A stretch of DNA of 64,000 bases. Source: Tepidimonas alkaliphilus (lineage in GTDB: Bacteria > Pseudomonadota > Gammaproteobacteria > Burkholderiales > Burkholderiaceae_C). Location of the stretch: the NCBI RefSeq assembly GCF_007556595.1, contig NZ_VJNB01000004.1, positions 148,435-212,434 of the forward strand. Direction: 5' to 3'. The position numbers and the translations under genes are program-made. Below, in pieces: positions 16,960-26,272 of the stretch (position 1 is its first letter; each line of letters starts with the position of its first letter). Under the pieces are notes generated by a model, which was given only the letters and a program-made list of their open reading frames with translations, was not told the origin of the DNA and searched no databases.

Positions 16960-17289
16960 ATGACCGACAGCGAATACCTCGACCGGGCCGAAGCGGTGCT
17001 CAAGGCCGTGGAGCTGAACTGCGACCGTCTCAACGAGGAGACCGACGCCGACATCGACAACCAGCGCGTCGGCGGCATGGTGACGCTGACTTTTCGCAAC
17101 GGCAGCCAGATCGTCATCAACCTGCAAAAGCCGTTGCACGAAATCTGGATGGCGTCGCGCTCCGGCGGCTACCACTACCGCTTCGATGGCGCGCGCTGGA
17201 TCGACACCAAAAGCGGCGGCGAATTTTTCGAACAGCTCTCGCGCGAGGCATCGGCGCAAGCCGGCGTTGCGTTGAACTTCCGGCCTTAA
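16960..17289 (+). CDS. cyaY: Frataxin homologue CyaY
   Basis: 109 residues of the frataxin family, an iron-binding regulator of iron-sulfur cluster assembly in the cytosol. It has the acidic first helix ([11 protein letters not shown]), the strand [18 protein letters not shown] and the conserved [13 protein letters not shown] and [15 protein letters not shown] blocks. ATG 16960 starts [14 protein letters not shown], the usual N-terminus. A TACAAT hexamer at 16920-16925, inside the divergent lptM gene, is a plausible -10. Confidence 0.96.
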   Translation: MTDSEYLDRAEAVLKAVELNCDRLNEETDADIDNQRVGGMVTLTFRNGSQIVINLQKPLHEIWMASRSGGYHYRFDGARWIDTKSGGEFFEQLSREASAQAGVALNFRP

Positions 17290-17351
17290 AGGGGCGCGGC
17301 GTCGCCCTGGCGCGCGACCCGCCGAGCGGCGACCCAGGCGAAAGACCCCCC

Positions 17352-19721
17352 TTACTGTCGAAACAAATCCAAGATGCTGCGCCGTTCCTCCGCCTCGCCA
17401 CCTGCGGCGGGTGCGGCGCCCGCCGCAGCGTCGTCAAAGCCCAGACGGCGCACGTAGCTGCCGTTGGCGTATTCCTCGTAAACCCAGTCCCCCCCCACCA
17501 GGGCTACGCCGGCAGGGGGCTGGATTTCCTGCACGGGCTCTTGCCGCAGCGCCTGCGCCATGAAGTCGATCCAGATCGGCAAGGCCAGCGCCCCGCCAGT
17601 GGCGCGCCGCCCGAGGTTGCGCGGCTTGTCGTAGCCGAGCCAGGTGGCCGCCGACAGCGTGGGGTGAAAGCCAACGAACCAGGCATCCTGCGCATCGTTG
17701 GTGGTGCCGGTTTTGCCGTAGAGGTCGGGGCGCTTGAGCGTTGCCTGCGCGCGCGCGGCGGTGCCGCTGCGGGTGATTTCGTTGAGCAGCTGGCTCATGA
17801 TGAAGGCGTTGCGCTCAGGCAGCGTGCGGTTGGCTTCGCTGGGGCTTTGGGGCGGCACCTCCAGCAGCACGCGGTCGCGCGGGTCGGTGATGCGGGTGAT
17901 CAGCACCGGGGGCAGGTAGTGCCCGCCGTTGGCGAACACCGCGTAGGCGGCTGCCATCTCCAGCGGCGTGACGGCGCCGGCCCCCAGCGCCATCGTCAGA
18001 TAGGGCGGATGCTTGGCCGGATCCAGCCCGAAGCGCGTGATCCATTGCTGCGCCGTTTGCGGCCCCACCGCGCGCAGCACCTGGATCGAGACCATGTTCT
18101 TCGATTTGGCCAGCGCGGTGCGCACCGTCATCGGGCCGTCGTATTGCCCATCGTAGTTTTTGGGCTCCCACGGCTTGCCGCCGGTCACGCTGGCCGGGAA
18201 AAACAGCGGCGCGTCGTTGACCACGGTGGCCGGCATGATGCCGCGCTCCAGTGCGGCGGAATAGATGAAAGGCTTGAAGCTGGAGCCGGGCTGGCGTTGC
18301 GACTGCGTGACACGGTTGAACTTGTTGCGGTCGAAGTCAAAGCCCCCCACCAGGGCGCGGATGCCGCCGTCGCGCGGATCCACCGCCACGAAGGCGGCCT
18401 CCACCTCCGGGGTTTGCGTCAGTGCCCAGCCCTGCGGGGTTTGCACGATGCGCACCACCGCGCCGGGGCGCAGCTTCAGGTGCGGCGGCGCTTTTGGGTC
18501 GAGGCCGGAGCGCACTGGATCCAGCCCCGTCCCGGTGATCGTCAGCGTGCTGTCGTCACCGCGGGTGACCACCACCTTGGTAGGGCTGGCTTCCAGCACC
18601 ACGGCGGTCAGCAGCGTGTCGTTGTCGGGCAGCGCGGCCATCACCTCATCGATTGCGGCCTCGCGCGCGGCGGGGTCGGCGGGCAAATCGATGAAGCGCT
18701 CCGGGCCACGGTAGAACTGGCGCCGCTCGAACTCCAGCACGCCATTTCGCACCGCGCGCCAAGCGGCGCGCTGCAGCGCCGGATCGACCGTGGTGTAAAC
18801 CTTCAGCCCCGCCGTGTAGGCGTCTTCGCCGTAGCGCTGCACGATGGTTTGACGCACCATCTCAGCGATGTATTCGGCGTGCAGCTCGTCTTCGGGCGCA
18901 CCGCGGCGCAGCCGCAGCGGCTCGGCGCGCGCGGCGCGAGCTTCGGCTTCGGTGATGAAGCCGTTTTCCAGCATACGGTCGATGATGTAGAGCTGCCGCG
19001 CCCGCGCGCGCTTGGGGTTGCGATACGGGTTGTAGGCCGAGGGCGCCTTCGGCAAGCCGGCCAGCAGCGCCGCCTCGGCGATGGTGAGCTCTTTGAGCGA
19101 CTTGCCAAAGTAAGCTTGCGCCGCGGCGGCAAAGCCATACGAGCGCTGGCCGAGGAAGATCTGGTTCATGTAGATCTCGAGAATCTGTTCCTTGGTCAGC
19201 AAGTGCTCAAGCTTGAACGTCAGCAGGATCTCGTAGAGCTTGCGCAGGTAGCTCTTTTCGGTGGACAGATAGACGTTGCGCGCCACCTGCATGGTGATGG
19301 TGGAGGCGCCTTGGCTTTTGGCTTCGCTCAAATTGGCCAGCGCCGCGCGCAGCAGGCCCCGGTAGTCCACCCCGCCGTGCTCAAAGAAGCGCGCATCTTC
19401 AATGGCCAGCACGGCGTTGATCATCACCGGGGGAATATCCTCAAACGGCACCACGATACGGCGCTCTTCGCCGAACTCGCCCAGCAACGAGCCGTCGCGG
19501 GCGTAAATGCGCAGCGGCATCTTGGGCCGGTAGTCGGCCAGTTCGCTGACGTCGGGCAGATTGGGGTAAGCCAGCGCCAGACCCAGCGCCACCAACAAAG
19601 CGCCGGTTAATGCCAGCGCGGCCAGCGTGCCGAACAAGGCGGCCAACCAGCGCAGCCCCGAGCGCCGACGGGCCTGATGGGCCGGCGCAGGCGCCGGCGG
19701 CGAAGACGAAGGGGTGCCCAT
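17352..19721 (-). CDS. mrcA: Class A penicillin-binding protein 1A (glycosyltransferase/transpeptidase)
   Basis: 789 residues. There is one N-terminal transmembrane helix (residues ~23-50), then a GT51 transglycosylase domain with the catalytic Glu in LAIEDARFFEHGGVD and the block KSQGASTITMQVARN. The transpeptidase domain carries SXXK (PGSSFKPF), SXN (SKN in ALAKSKNMVS) and KTG (YGKTGTTND). It polymerises and cross-links peptidoglycan in the periplasm. Divergent from pilM, as is usual in beta- and gammaproteobacteria, and convergent with cyaY. Confidence 0.97.
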   Translation of the reverse strand: MGTPSSSPPAPAPAHQARRRSGLRWLAALFGTLAALALTGALLVALGLALAYPNLPDVSELADYRPKMPLRIYARDGSLLGEFGEERRIVVPFEDIPPVMINAVLAIEDARFFEHGGVDYRGLLRAALANLSEAKSQGASTITMQVARNVYLSTEKSYLRKLYEILLTFKLEHLLTKEQILEIYMNQIFLGQRSYGFAAAAQAYFGKSLKELTIAEAALLAGLPKAPSAYNPYRNPKRARARQLYIIDRMLENGFITEAEARAARAEPLRLRRGAPEDELHAEYIAEMVRQTIVQRYGEDAYTAGLKVYTTVDPALQRAAWRAVRNGVLEFERRQFYRGPERFIDLPADPAAREAAIDEVMAALPDNDTLLTAVVLEASPTKVVVTRGDDSTLTITGTGLDPVRSGLDPKAPPHLKLRPGAVVRIVQTPQGWALTQTPEVEAAFVAVDPRDGGIRALVGGFDFDRNKFNRVTQSQRQPGSSFKPFIYSAALERGIMPATVVNDAPLFFPASVTGGKPWEPKNYDGQYDGPMTVRTALAKSKNMVSIQVLRAVGPQTAQQWITRFGLDPAKHPPYLTMALGAGAVTPLEMAAAYAVFANGGHYLPPVLITRITDPRDRVLLEVPPQSPSEANRTLPERNAFIMSQLLNEITRSGTAARAQATLKRPDLYGKTGTTNDAQDAWFVGFHPTLSAATWLGYDKPRNLGRRATGGALALPIWIDFMAQALRQEPVQEIQPPAGVALVGGDWVYEEYANGSYVRRLGFDDAAAGAAPAAGGEAEERRSILDLFRQ

Positions 19722-19736
19722 GGACGTTGGCCTGCA

Positions 19737-19742
19737 ATTATA
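19737..19742 (-). promoter_or_regulatory. -10 element of the mrcA promoter
   Basis: A perfect TATAAT on the minus strand, ending 15 bp before the mrcA ATG. It predicts a leader of only about ten bases. No good -35 hexamer is seen at 16-18 bp, so an activator or an extended contact may be needed. Confidence 0.45.
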
Positions 19743-19906
19743 GGGACGGCCTTATGGGGGGGCTGGTTGGCGTTGGATGGGCTGCCGCTGTGGGGCGAAG
19801 GCAACGCTTGGGGGCGCGCGCGTGACGGCAGCCGCTCATTAATGCTAGGATTGAAAGCTATCGCGCTGCTGGCGCCTCTGACAAAAAACGCCCCTCACGG
19901 GAGGCC

Positions 19907-20992
19907 ATGGGTTTGATCGATTTGGGATCGTGGTTTCGTCGTGGCCCCGAGCCGCTGCTCGGCATCGACATCAGCGCCTCCGCCGCCAAGCTGGTGGAGC
20001 TGGAGCGCACGCGCGACGGTGCGTTGCGGCTGCTGCATTGCGCGTTGGAGCCACTGGAGCGCGGCTGGATCAATGAGGGCAACATCGAAAAATTCGACGA
20101 AGTGGCCGACGCCCTGCGTCGGCTGGTGCGCAAGGCTGGCGCCCGGACCAAGCGCGCGGCGCTGGCGCTGCCGGGGTCGTCGGTGATCACGCGCAAGGTT
20201 CACGTGCCCGCCGAGCTGGATGACGACCAGCTTGAGGTGCAGGTGGAAGCGGAGGCCGCGCAGCTGATTCCGTTTCCGCTGTCGGAGGTGGCGCTCGATT
20301 TTTGCGTGCTTGGGCCGTCGGCCAACGCGCCGGGTTACCAAGAAGTGCTGGTGGCCGCTGCCCGCAAAGAGCGAGTTAGCGATCGGCAAGGCTTGGCCGA
20401 GGCGGCTGGCCTGCAGCCGGTGATTCTGGATGCGGAGCCTTACGCCGCGCGGCTGGCGGCGCGCCGCGCCATCGAACGGCTGCCGGGCGGGGGGCGCAAC
20501 CTCGTCGTGGCGCTGTTTGAGATCGGTGCGCAGAGCACCTCGCTGCAGGTGGTGCGCAACGACGACATGATCTACGAGCGCGACCAGGCCATCGGCGGCG
20601 AGGCGCTGACCCAGCGCATCGAGCGCCACTACCACCTGTCGCGCGAAGAAGCGGAGCTGCGCAAAAAGCAAGGCGGCGCCGGGCTGGCGGACTACGCGCA
20701 GGCGGTGCTGCAACCGTTTTTGGACAACCTGGGTCAAGAGCTGGGTCGGGCGCTGCAGTTTTTCTTCACCAGCACCCCCTACAACAAGGTTGATCACATT
20801 TTGCTGGCTGGCGGCTCGGCGGCGCTGCAAGGGTTGGCCCCAGCGGTGACGCAGCACACGGGCTTTACGGCTTCGGTGCTCAACCCGTTTGAGGGCATGG
20901 CGGTGGCGCCGTCCATTCCGGCGGCGCGCCTGGCCACCGAGGCCACCTCGTATCTGGTGGCTACCGGCCTGGCGCTGCGGAGGTTTGGGTGA
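19907..20992 (+). CDS. pilM: Type IV pilus assembly ATPase-like protein PilM
   Basis: 361 residues of the actin-like (FtsA-type) fold, the cytoplasmic member of the PilMNOP alignment complex. Visible: LLGIDISASAAKLVEL near residue 18 (phosphate 1), an internal EIGAQSTSLQVV segment (phosphate 2) and the adenosine-type motif ILLAGGSAALQG near 300. It binds the N-terminus of PilN. The ATG follows GGGAGG very closely. First gene of a tightly packed pil operon; its stop overlaps pilN by four bases. Confidence 0.97.
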   Translation: MGLIDLGSWFRRGPEPLLGIDISASAAKLVELERTRDGALRLLHCALEPLERGWINEGNIEKFDEVADALRRLVRKAGARTKRAALALPGSSVITRKVHVPAELDDDQLEVQVEAEAAQLIPFPLSEVALDFCVLGPSANAPGYQEVLVAAARKERVSDRQGLAEAAGLQPVILDAEPYAARLAARRAIERLPGGGRNLVVALFEIGAQSTSLQVVRNDDMIYERDQAIGGEALTQRIERHYHLSREEAELRKKQGGAGLADYAQAVLQPFLDNLGQELGRALQFFFTSTPYNKVDHILLAGGSAALQGLAPAVTQHTGFTASVLNPFEGMAVAPSIPAARLATEATSYLVATGLALRRFG

Positions 20993-21600
20993 TGGTGGCG
21001 ATCAACTTGCTGCCGCATCGGCAGTGGGAACGCAAGCGGCGGCGCGAGGCGTTTTATCGCCAGCTCGGTCTGGCGGTGGCGCTGAGCCTGGCGGTGGCCG
21101 GGCTGATTTACTTTACCTACCAGACCCGTCTGGAGGCTCAGGAAGCGCGCAATCGGGTGTTGCAAGACGAAATCGCTCAGCTGGATGCCCAAATCCGCGA
21201 AATCGCCACGCTGCAGGAGGAGTTGGGCGCGCTCAAGGCGCGACAAAACGCCGTCGAGAGCTTACAAGCGGATCGCAACCTGCCGGTGCACTTGCTCAAC
21301 GAGCTGGTGCGGCAGTTGCCCGACGGCGTGGCACTGCGCTCGATCAAGCAAGAGGGGGCCGCCATCACGATCGCCGGCGTGGCGCAATCGCAGGAACGGG
21401 TGTCGGAGCTGTTGCGCAACTTGGGCAACGCCAGCCCCTGGCTGCAACAGCCCCAGTTGATCGAAATCGTCGGGGCCACCATGAACCTCAATCCGGGTGG
21501 CCAGCGGCGGGTGTTCAACTTTTCGCTGCGGGTCACCCAATCGAAGGGGACGGCGTCCAACGCTTCGACGACGTCCGGGCCCGCCGCGGGTCCCACCTGA
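20989..21600 (+). CDS. pilN: Type IV pilus inner-membrane protein PilN
   Basis: 203 residues. The N-terminal MVAINLLPHRQWERK is the conserved PilM-binding tail. One transmembrane helix (LGLAVALSLAVAGLIYFTY), a coiled coil (residues ~45-85) and a small periplasmic ferredoxin-like domain follow. It pairs with PilO to link PilM in the cytosol with PilP and PilQ. The start overlaps the pilM stop. Confidence 0.96.
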   Translation: MMVAINLLPHRQWERKRRREAFYRQLGLAVALSLAVAGLIYFTYQTRLEAQEARNRVLQDEIAQLDAQIREIATLQEELGALKARQNAVESLQADRNLPVHLLNELVRQLPDGVALRSIKQEGAAITIAGVAQSQERVSELLRNLGNASPWLQQPQLIEIVGATMNLNPGGQRRVFNFSLRVTQSKGTASNASTTSGPAAGPT

Positions 21601-21631
21601 TCGAAGTCGCAGGGTAGGGAGGGATTGAATC

Positions 21632-22327
21632 GTGGCCATTCTTCGTGGCAAGACGGCGGCGCGGCGCTCCAGCATCGACTGGGCTGCCGTGCAGCAGCAA
21701 CTGCAGCGTCAGTTCACCCGCCTGGATCCCAACGACCCGTCGCGGTGGCCCGCGCTGCCGCGCGCGTTGTTGTTGATCGGCGTGGCGCTAGCCCTGTTGG
21801 CTGCGCTGTGGTATCTGTGGCTGTCCGACCAAGAAGTGCAGTTGGACAACGCCCGCCAGCGCGAAAGCGAGCTGCGGACCCAATTCACGCAAAAGGCGGC
21901 CCAAGCCGCGGCGTTGGACACGCTCAAGCAGCAGTTGGAGCAAGTGCGCCAGTTTGTGGCGCAGCTGGAAAAGCAGTTGCCCAGCCGAGCGGAGATGGAC
22001 GCGCTGCTGTCCGACATCAACCAGGCCGGGGTCGGTCGCGGCCTGCAGTTTGAGCTGTTCCGTCCCGGACAAGAGCAGGTGCGCGACCACTACGCCGAGC
22101 TGCCGATCACGGTGCGCGTGACGGGTTCGTATGAAGAGATTGGGCAATTCGTCTCCGACGTGGCGCATCTGTCGCGCATCGTGACGTTGACCAATTTGTC
22201 GATCGCGCCAACGCCCAACCGGGCCGATCAACTGACGATGGAGGCCACCGCCCGCACCTTCCGCTACCTCGATCCGGAAGAAATTGAAGGCCGCAAAAGC
22301 AATCCAGCCAAAGGAGGGGCGTCATGA
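21632..22327 (+). CDS. pilO: Type IV pilus inner-membrane protein PilO
   Basis: 231 residues with one transmembrane helix (LLLIGVALALLAALWYLWL, ~49-67), a coiled coil and the periplasmic PilO domain (RGLQFELFRPGQEQ, LPITVRVTGSYEEIGQFV). Forms a heterodimer with PilN. The start is GTG 21632 behind AGGGAGGG. It overlaps pilP by four bases (ATGA). Confidence 0.96.
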   Translation: MAILRGKTAARRSSIDWAAVQQQLQRQFTRLDPNDPSRWPALPRALLLIGVALALLAALWYLWLSDQEVQLDNARQRESELRTQFTQKAAQAAALDTLKQQLEQVRQFVAQLEKQLPSRAEMDALLSDINQAGVGRGLQFELFRPGQEQVRDHYAELPITVRVTGSYEEIGQFVSDVAHLSRIVTLTNLSIAPTPNRADQLTMEATARTFRYLDPEEIEGRKSNPAKGGAS

Positions 22328-22875
22328 GCGCCATGCGGCGGCGGCAGGCGGCGGGCATGCTCGGCGCTGCCCTGATTGGCTTGACGGGCTGCGCGCCGCA
22401 GCAAGACGACCTGCACGCCTGGATGCAAGAGCAGCGCGCGCGCGCCTCCATGACGGTGGAGCCGCTGAAGCCTCCGACCGTCTTTCAGCCAGAAACCTTC
22501 CAGGGCATTCAAGGGGTGTCGCCGTTTAGCGATGAAAAGCTGGTGCGCGCGCTGCGCAGCGACAGCGCCACCGCCGTGGCGTCGCGCCTGCTGCAGGCGG
22601 AGCAGCAGCGTTCGCGCGAGCCGCTGGAGGAGTTTCCGTTGGATGCCTTCACGATGGTGGGCACCTTGGAGCGCGCGGGCCGCCGCGTGGCGTTGGTGCG
22701 CGTCAATGGCGTGCTGCACCAGGTTCGAGTGGGGCAATACCTAGGGCAGAATTTTGGCCGGATCACGGCCATCAGCGAATCTCAAATCACGTTGCGCGAA
22801 ATTGTGCAAGATGCCTCCGGGGAGTGGATCGAGCGCAACGCGACCTTGCAGTTGGTGGAAGGAAACAACCAATGA
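22324..22875 (+). CDS. pilP: Type IV pilus lipoprotein PilP
   Basis: 183 residues. A lipoprotein signal peptide ends at LTGC (Cys near residue 22). The C-terminal beta domain contains RVALVRVNGVLHQVRVGQYLG and ITLREIVQDASGEW, typical of PilP, which bridges the PilN/PilO dimer to the PilQ secretin. It overlaps both neighbours by four bases. Confidence 0.96.
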   Translation: MSAMRRRQAAGMLGAALIGLTGCAPQQDDLHAWMQEQRARASMTVEPLKPPTVFQPETFQGIQGVSPFSDEKLVRALRSDSATAVASRLLQAEQQRSREPLEEFPLDAFTMVGTLERAGRRVALVRVNGVLHQVRVGQYLGQNFGRITAISESQITLREIVQDASGEWIERNATLQLVEGNNQ

Positions 22876-25055
22876 ACCAACCGATGGCCAGGGTTTGCCC
22901 GATGCGGGCGCGCCTCGCGCTGAACCGTTGGCGCGCCGCCGCGTGCGTGTGGGTTTGCTTGTGGGGCGTCGTGGGCTTGGCGCACGCGGTCACGCCCTCT
23001 GCGGTGCGGGCGGTTCGGTTTACCCAAGCAAACGGCGAGGAGCAGGTGCGCCTTGAGCTGTCGGCGCCGTTGCCGCAGCGCCCGGTGGTTTTCGCCTTGC
23101 AGGATCCGCCGCGCATCGTGGTCGATTTGCCCGGCGTGCGCAATCAAGCCGAGCAATCCAGCTTTGACATCCGCCAAGGCAGCGTTCGCTCGGTGGGGTT
23201 GGTCGAGGCGGAGGGCCGCACGCGCGTGGTGCTGCAGTTGACGCGTCCCGTGCCGCATGAAGTGCGCCCGCAGGGCGCGCAGTTGGTGGTGGCGCTGCAG
23301 CCAGCGGCCTTGGCCTCCGTCGATTCGGCGCCAGCGTCGGCTGCGCCGCTGTGGGCTGCTGCAGCTGAAGCTCCTGCGGCATCCACCGCGCTGGTCGATA
23401 TCGATTTTCGCCGCGGCGACGAAGCGGCGGGCCAGGTGATCGTGCAGTTGGGCAGCGCCCAGCAGGCCGTGGACATCCGACCGCAAGGCCGCAGCGTGGT
23501 GGTGGAGTTCATCGGCGCCAGCTTGCCGCCGGGTTTGCGTCGTCGGCTGGACGTCAGCGACTTTGGCACGCCGGTCAGGATGGTGACGGCCACTTCCTCC
23601 GGCGATCGGGTGCGCCTGGTGGTGGAAAACGCCGGCGACTGGGAGCACAGCGCCTACCAAAGCGACACCAAGTTCGTGCTGGAAGTGCGGCCCCTCAAGC
23701 CCGATCCCAACAAGCTGGTGCAAGGGCCCAAATACAGCGGCGAAAAGCTTTCGCTGAATTTCCAAAACATCGACGTGCGCGCGCTTCTGCAGGTGATTGC
23801 CGATTTCACCGGCTTTAACGTCATCACCTCCGACAGCGTGCAGGGCAGCCTCACGCTGCGCCTCAAAGACGTGCCGTGGGATCAGGCGCTAGACATCATC
23901 CTGGAAGCCAAGCAACTCGGCATGACGCGCACCGGCAACGTCATTCGCGTGGCGCCGAAAAAGGAGCTGGATGACGAGGCGCTGGCGCGGCGCGAAATCG
24001 GCAAGAAGCTGGAGGAGCTGGAGCCGTTGCGCACCGAAGTGTTCCGGCTCAATTTTGGCAAAGCCAAGGAAGTGGCCGACGTGCTCAACCAGCGCACCGT
24101 CAACGCTGACAAAGGCGCCGGCAACCGCTTTTTGTCGGAGCGCGGCTCGGCGGTGGCCGACGAGCGCACCAACCAGGTGTTTGTCACCGATGTGGCGGCG
24201 CGGCTGGAGGCGGTGCGCGAATACATCCGTCGCGTCGATGCGCCCAAGCGCCAAGTCATGATCCAAGCGCGCATTGTGGAAGCCAACGAGGGGTTTAGCC
24301 AATCCTTGGGCGTGCGCTTGGGCGGTGCGGATTTGCGCGGCGTGCGCGGGGGCGATCCCGGCTATTCGATCGGGGGCGGCGCGCGGGTGGCATTGGGGGG
24401 GTCTTACAATGCCATTGGCGGCACCACAGGGCAAACCGACCCGCTTAACTTTGCAGACACCACGATGGTCAATCTGCCCGCCAAGGGAGACAATGTGCCG
24501 CGCTTTGCGTTGGCGTTGTTCAGCCCGGCGGCGAACCGTTTTTTGAATCTGGAGCTGTCGGCGCTGGAAAGCGACAACAATGGTCGGGTGATTTCAAGCC
24601 CTCGGGTGGTGACGGGCGATTTGGGCAAGGCGTTCATCAAGCAAGGTCAAAAAGTGCCTTTTGAGCGTCTGGTTACCAGTCCCCAAGGCACGCAAACGGT
24701 GGTCGAGTTCATCGATGCCGTGCTGTCGCTGGAAGTCACGCCGCAAATTACCCCGTCGGGGCAGGTGCTGTTGCAGATCAAAGCGACCAAAAATCAGCTC
24801 GACGGGTTTCGCGGCAACAACCCGATCGTCGGTGTCAAAGAAGCGGAGACCGAGGTGATGGTGGAAAACGGTGGCACCGTGATGCTGGGGGGGATTTTTG
24901 AAGCCTCCGAACTGAATTCGGTGGATAAGGTGCCTGTTTTGGGCGATGTGCCCGTGTTGGGTCACCTGTTCAAGCGGCGCAGCAGCGACGTGGTCAAGCG
25001 GGAGCTGCTGATTTTTGTTACGCCCACGATCCTCGCGGATAACGCGAGCCTGTGA
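22872..25055 (+). CDS. pilQ: Type IV pilus secretin PilQ
   Basis: 727 residues from ATG 22872, which overlaps the pilP stop. Order: Sec signal peptide, two AMIN domains (RVVLQLTRPVPHEV, RLVVENAGDWEHSAYQ), secretin N0 (ISLNFQNIDVRALLQVIADFTG-like segment near 305-325), N1 domains, then the secretin core with the VPVLGDVPVLGHLFK motif near the C-terminus. It forms the outer-membrane channel through which the pilus passes. Confidence 0.97.
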   Translation: MNQPMARVCPMRARLALNRWRAAACVWVCLWGVVGLAHAVTPSAVRAVRFTQANGEEQVRLELSAPLPQRPVVFALQDPPRIVVDLPGVRNQAEQSSFDIRQGSVRSVGLVEAEGRTRVVLQLTRPVPHEVRPQGAQLVVALQPAALASVDSAPASAAPLWAAAAEAPAASTALVDIDFRRGDEAAGQVIVQLGSAQQAVDIRPQGRSVVVEFIGASLPPGLRRRLDVSDFGTPVRMVTATSSGDRVRLVVENAGDWEHSAYQSDTKFVLEVRPLKPDPNKLVQGPKYSGEKLSLNFQNIDVRALLQVIADFTGFNVITSDSVQGSLTLRLKDVPWDQALDIILEAKQLGMTRTGNVIRVAPKKELDDEALARREIGKKLEELEPLRTEVFRLNFGKAKEVADVLNQRTVNADKGAGNRFLSERGSAVADERTNQVFVTDVAARLEAVREYIRRVDAPKRQVMIQARIVEANEGFSQSLGVRLGGADLRGVRGGDPGYSIGGGARVALGGSYNAIGGTTGQTDPLNFADTTMVNLPAKGDNVPRFALALFSPAANRFLNLELSALESDNNGRVISSPRVVTGDLGKAFIKQGQKVPFERLVTSPQGTQTVVEFIDAVLSLEVTPQITPSGQVLLQIKATKNQLDGFRGNNPIVGVKEAETEVMVENGGTVMLGGIFEASELNSVDKVPVLGDVPVLGHLFKRRSSDVVKRELLIFVTPTILADNASL

Positions 25056-25090
25056 GCGGACGGTGGGATTGCACGGGATCAAGGGTTGAG

Positions 25091-26272
25091 ATGATGGGAC
25101 ACTCACTTTGGAAAAGGCTGGCAGGGCTGGCGATGGTCGGCTGGGCGTTGGTGTCGTGTGGCGGCGGGGGCGGCTCGCCGGGCTACAACCCCAACACCAA
25201 AGAGTTGTCGATCGGTGGGGTGGCGTCGGTCACGGTGTTGCCTGGCGAATCGAAAGCGCTGCCGGTCAGCGGCGGCGTGCCGCCCTACCGTGCCGTCAGC
25301 GCCGAGTCCGCGGTCGCGGTGGCGGCCATGGACGGCTCGTCCTTGATCATTGGAGGCGTGGCGCCGGGGGCTGAGACCAGCGTGACCGTCACCGACCGCG
25401 CGGGAACCAGCCGTTCCTTAAGCGTCAAGGTGGGCTCGAGCGTGCCGCTGTTCACCACCGCGCCGGCCAAGCTGCAGCTGGGGGTGGGTCCGGCGGAAGC
25501 GCGCACCTTTCGCGTCAGTGGGGGCGTCAAGCCCTACACCATCACCGGCGACGCGCCGTTGGTGGCCACCGTGGTGCAACTGGACGCCGAGCAGTGGCGC
25601 ATCCAGGGCGTGGCCATCGGTGAGATGACGGTGCGGATTCGCGACGCCGCTGGCAAGGAGCTGGAAGTGGCGGTGACGGTGGGGTCGCCGGAATTGCGCG
25701 TTTCCTCAGACAACCTCACACTGCCCCTTGGCATACCGGCCAGGGTTGTGGTCACCGGGGGGCAAAAACCGTACTCGGTTGCTGGCGGCATTCCGTCTGC
25801 CATTCAGGTCAGCCGCGTGGCTGGAACCGACGGCGAGTTTGAGATTGTGGGCTTGCTTGTCACGGGTGATGTGGATGTGGTGTTTGCCGATGCGACGGGC
25901 AAGTTTGTTAAAACCAAAGTGACGATCAACGACGCCAGCACGCAAATCCGGGTGTCGCCGTCCAGCGTCCGCTTGGGCGAGCGCTCTGGTTCCTCGCTGC
26001 GCTTCACCGTAGCCACGGCAGCCCGCGGTTCGCTGACGGTGCTGAGCAGCTTTCCCGGATTGGTTTCGATTTCAGAGGTGACGCCACCCGAATTCAATGC
26101 GGATGGTTCGGTTCGAACCTATGGTTCGTTTGTGGCCACGGTGTCCGGCAATGTGTGCGTGACGGGTGACACGCCGGTGACGCTGACGGTGATCGACGCC
26201 AATGGATCGGTGGGTACCGCCACAGTAACGGTGGTTGATACCGATCCGAGCTGTCCCACGCCTGCTCCGTGA
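25091..26272 (+). CDS. Hypothetical lipoprotein with Ig-like repeats, within the pil operon
   Basis: About 393 residues. The N-terminus is a lipoprotein signal (lipobox LVSC followed by GGGGG), so it is probably anchored in the outer membrane with a flexible tether. The rest consists of three or four beta-rich repeats of roughly 85-95 residues. Each opens with a Gly-Gly-X-X-Pro-Tyr motif (SGGVPPY, SGGVKPY, TGGQKPY), resembling bacterial Ig-like domains. It lies between pilQ and aroK; its stop overlaps the aroK ATG (26269). No enzyme motif is seen. Position suggests a pilus- or surface-related role, but this is inference. ATG 25091 or 25094 fits the signal peptide. Confidence 0.7.
   Translation: MMGHSLWKRLAGLAMVGWALVSCGGGGGSPGYNPNTKELSIGGVASVTVLPGESKALPVSGGVPPYRAVSAESAVAVAAMDGSSLIIGGVAPGAETSVTVTDRAGTSRSLSVKVGSSVPLFTTAPAKLQLGVGPAEARTFRVSGGVKPYTITGDAPLVATVVQLDAEQWRIQGVAIGEMTVRIRDAAGKELEVAVTVGSPELRVSSDNLTLPLGIPARVVVTGGQKPYSVAGGIPSAIQVSRVAGTDGEFEIVGLLVTGDVDVVFADATGKFVKTKVTINDASTQIRVSPSSVRLGERSGSSLRFTVATAARGSLTVLSSFPGLVSISEVTPPEFNADGSVRTYGSFVATVSGNVCVTGDTPVTLTVIDANGSVGTATVTVVDTDPSCPTPAP

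Noticed and set aside
17290..17351. Bidirectional terminator between cyaY and mrcA
   Set aside because: GC-rich inverted segments (GTCGCC and GGCGAC) are present, but the pairing is interrupted and no T-tract is convincing on either strand.
16860..19610. A 916-codon open frame on the plus strand over mrcA
   Set aside because: It crosses cyaY in another frame and runs antisense through the clear penicillin-binding protein gene. No domain is recognisable.
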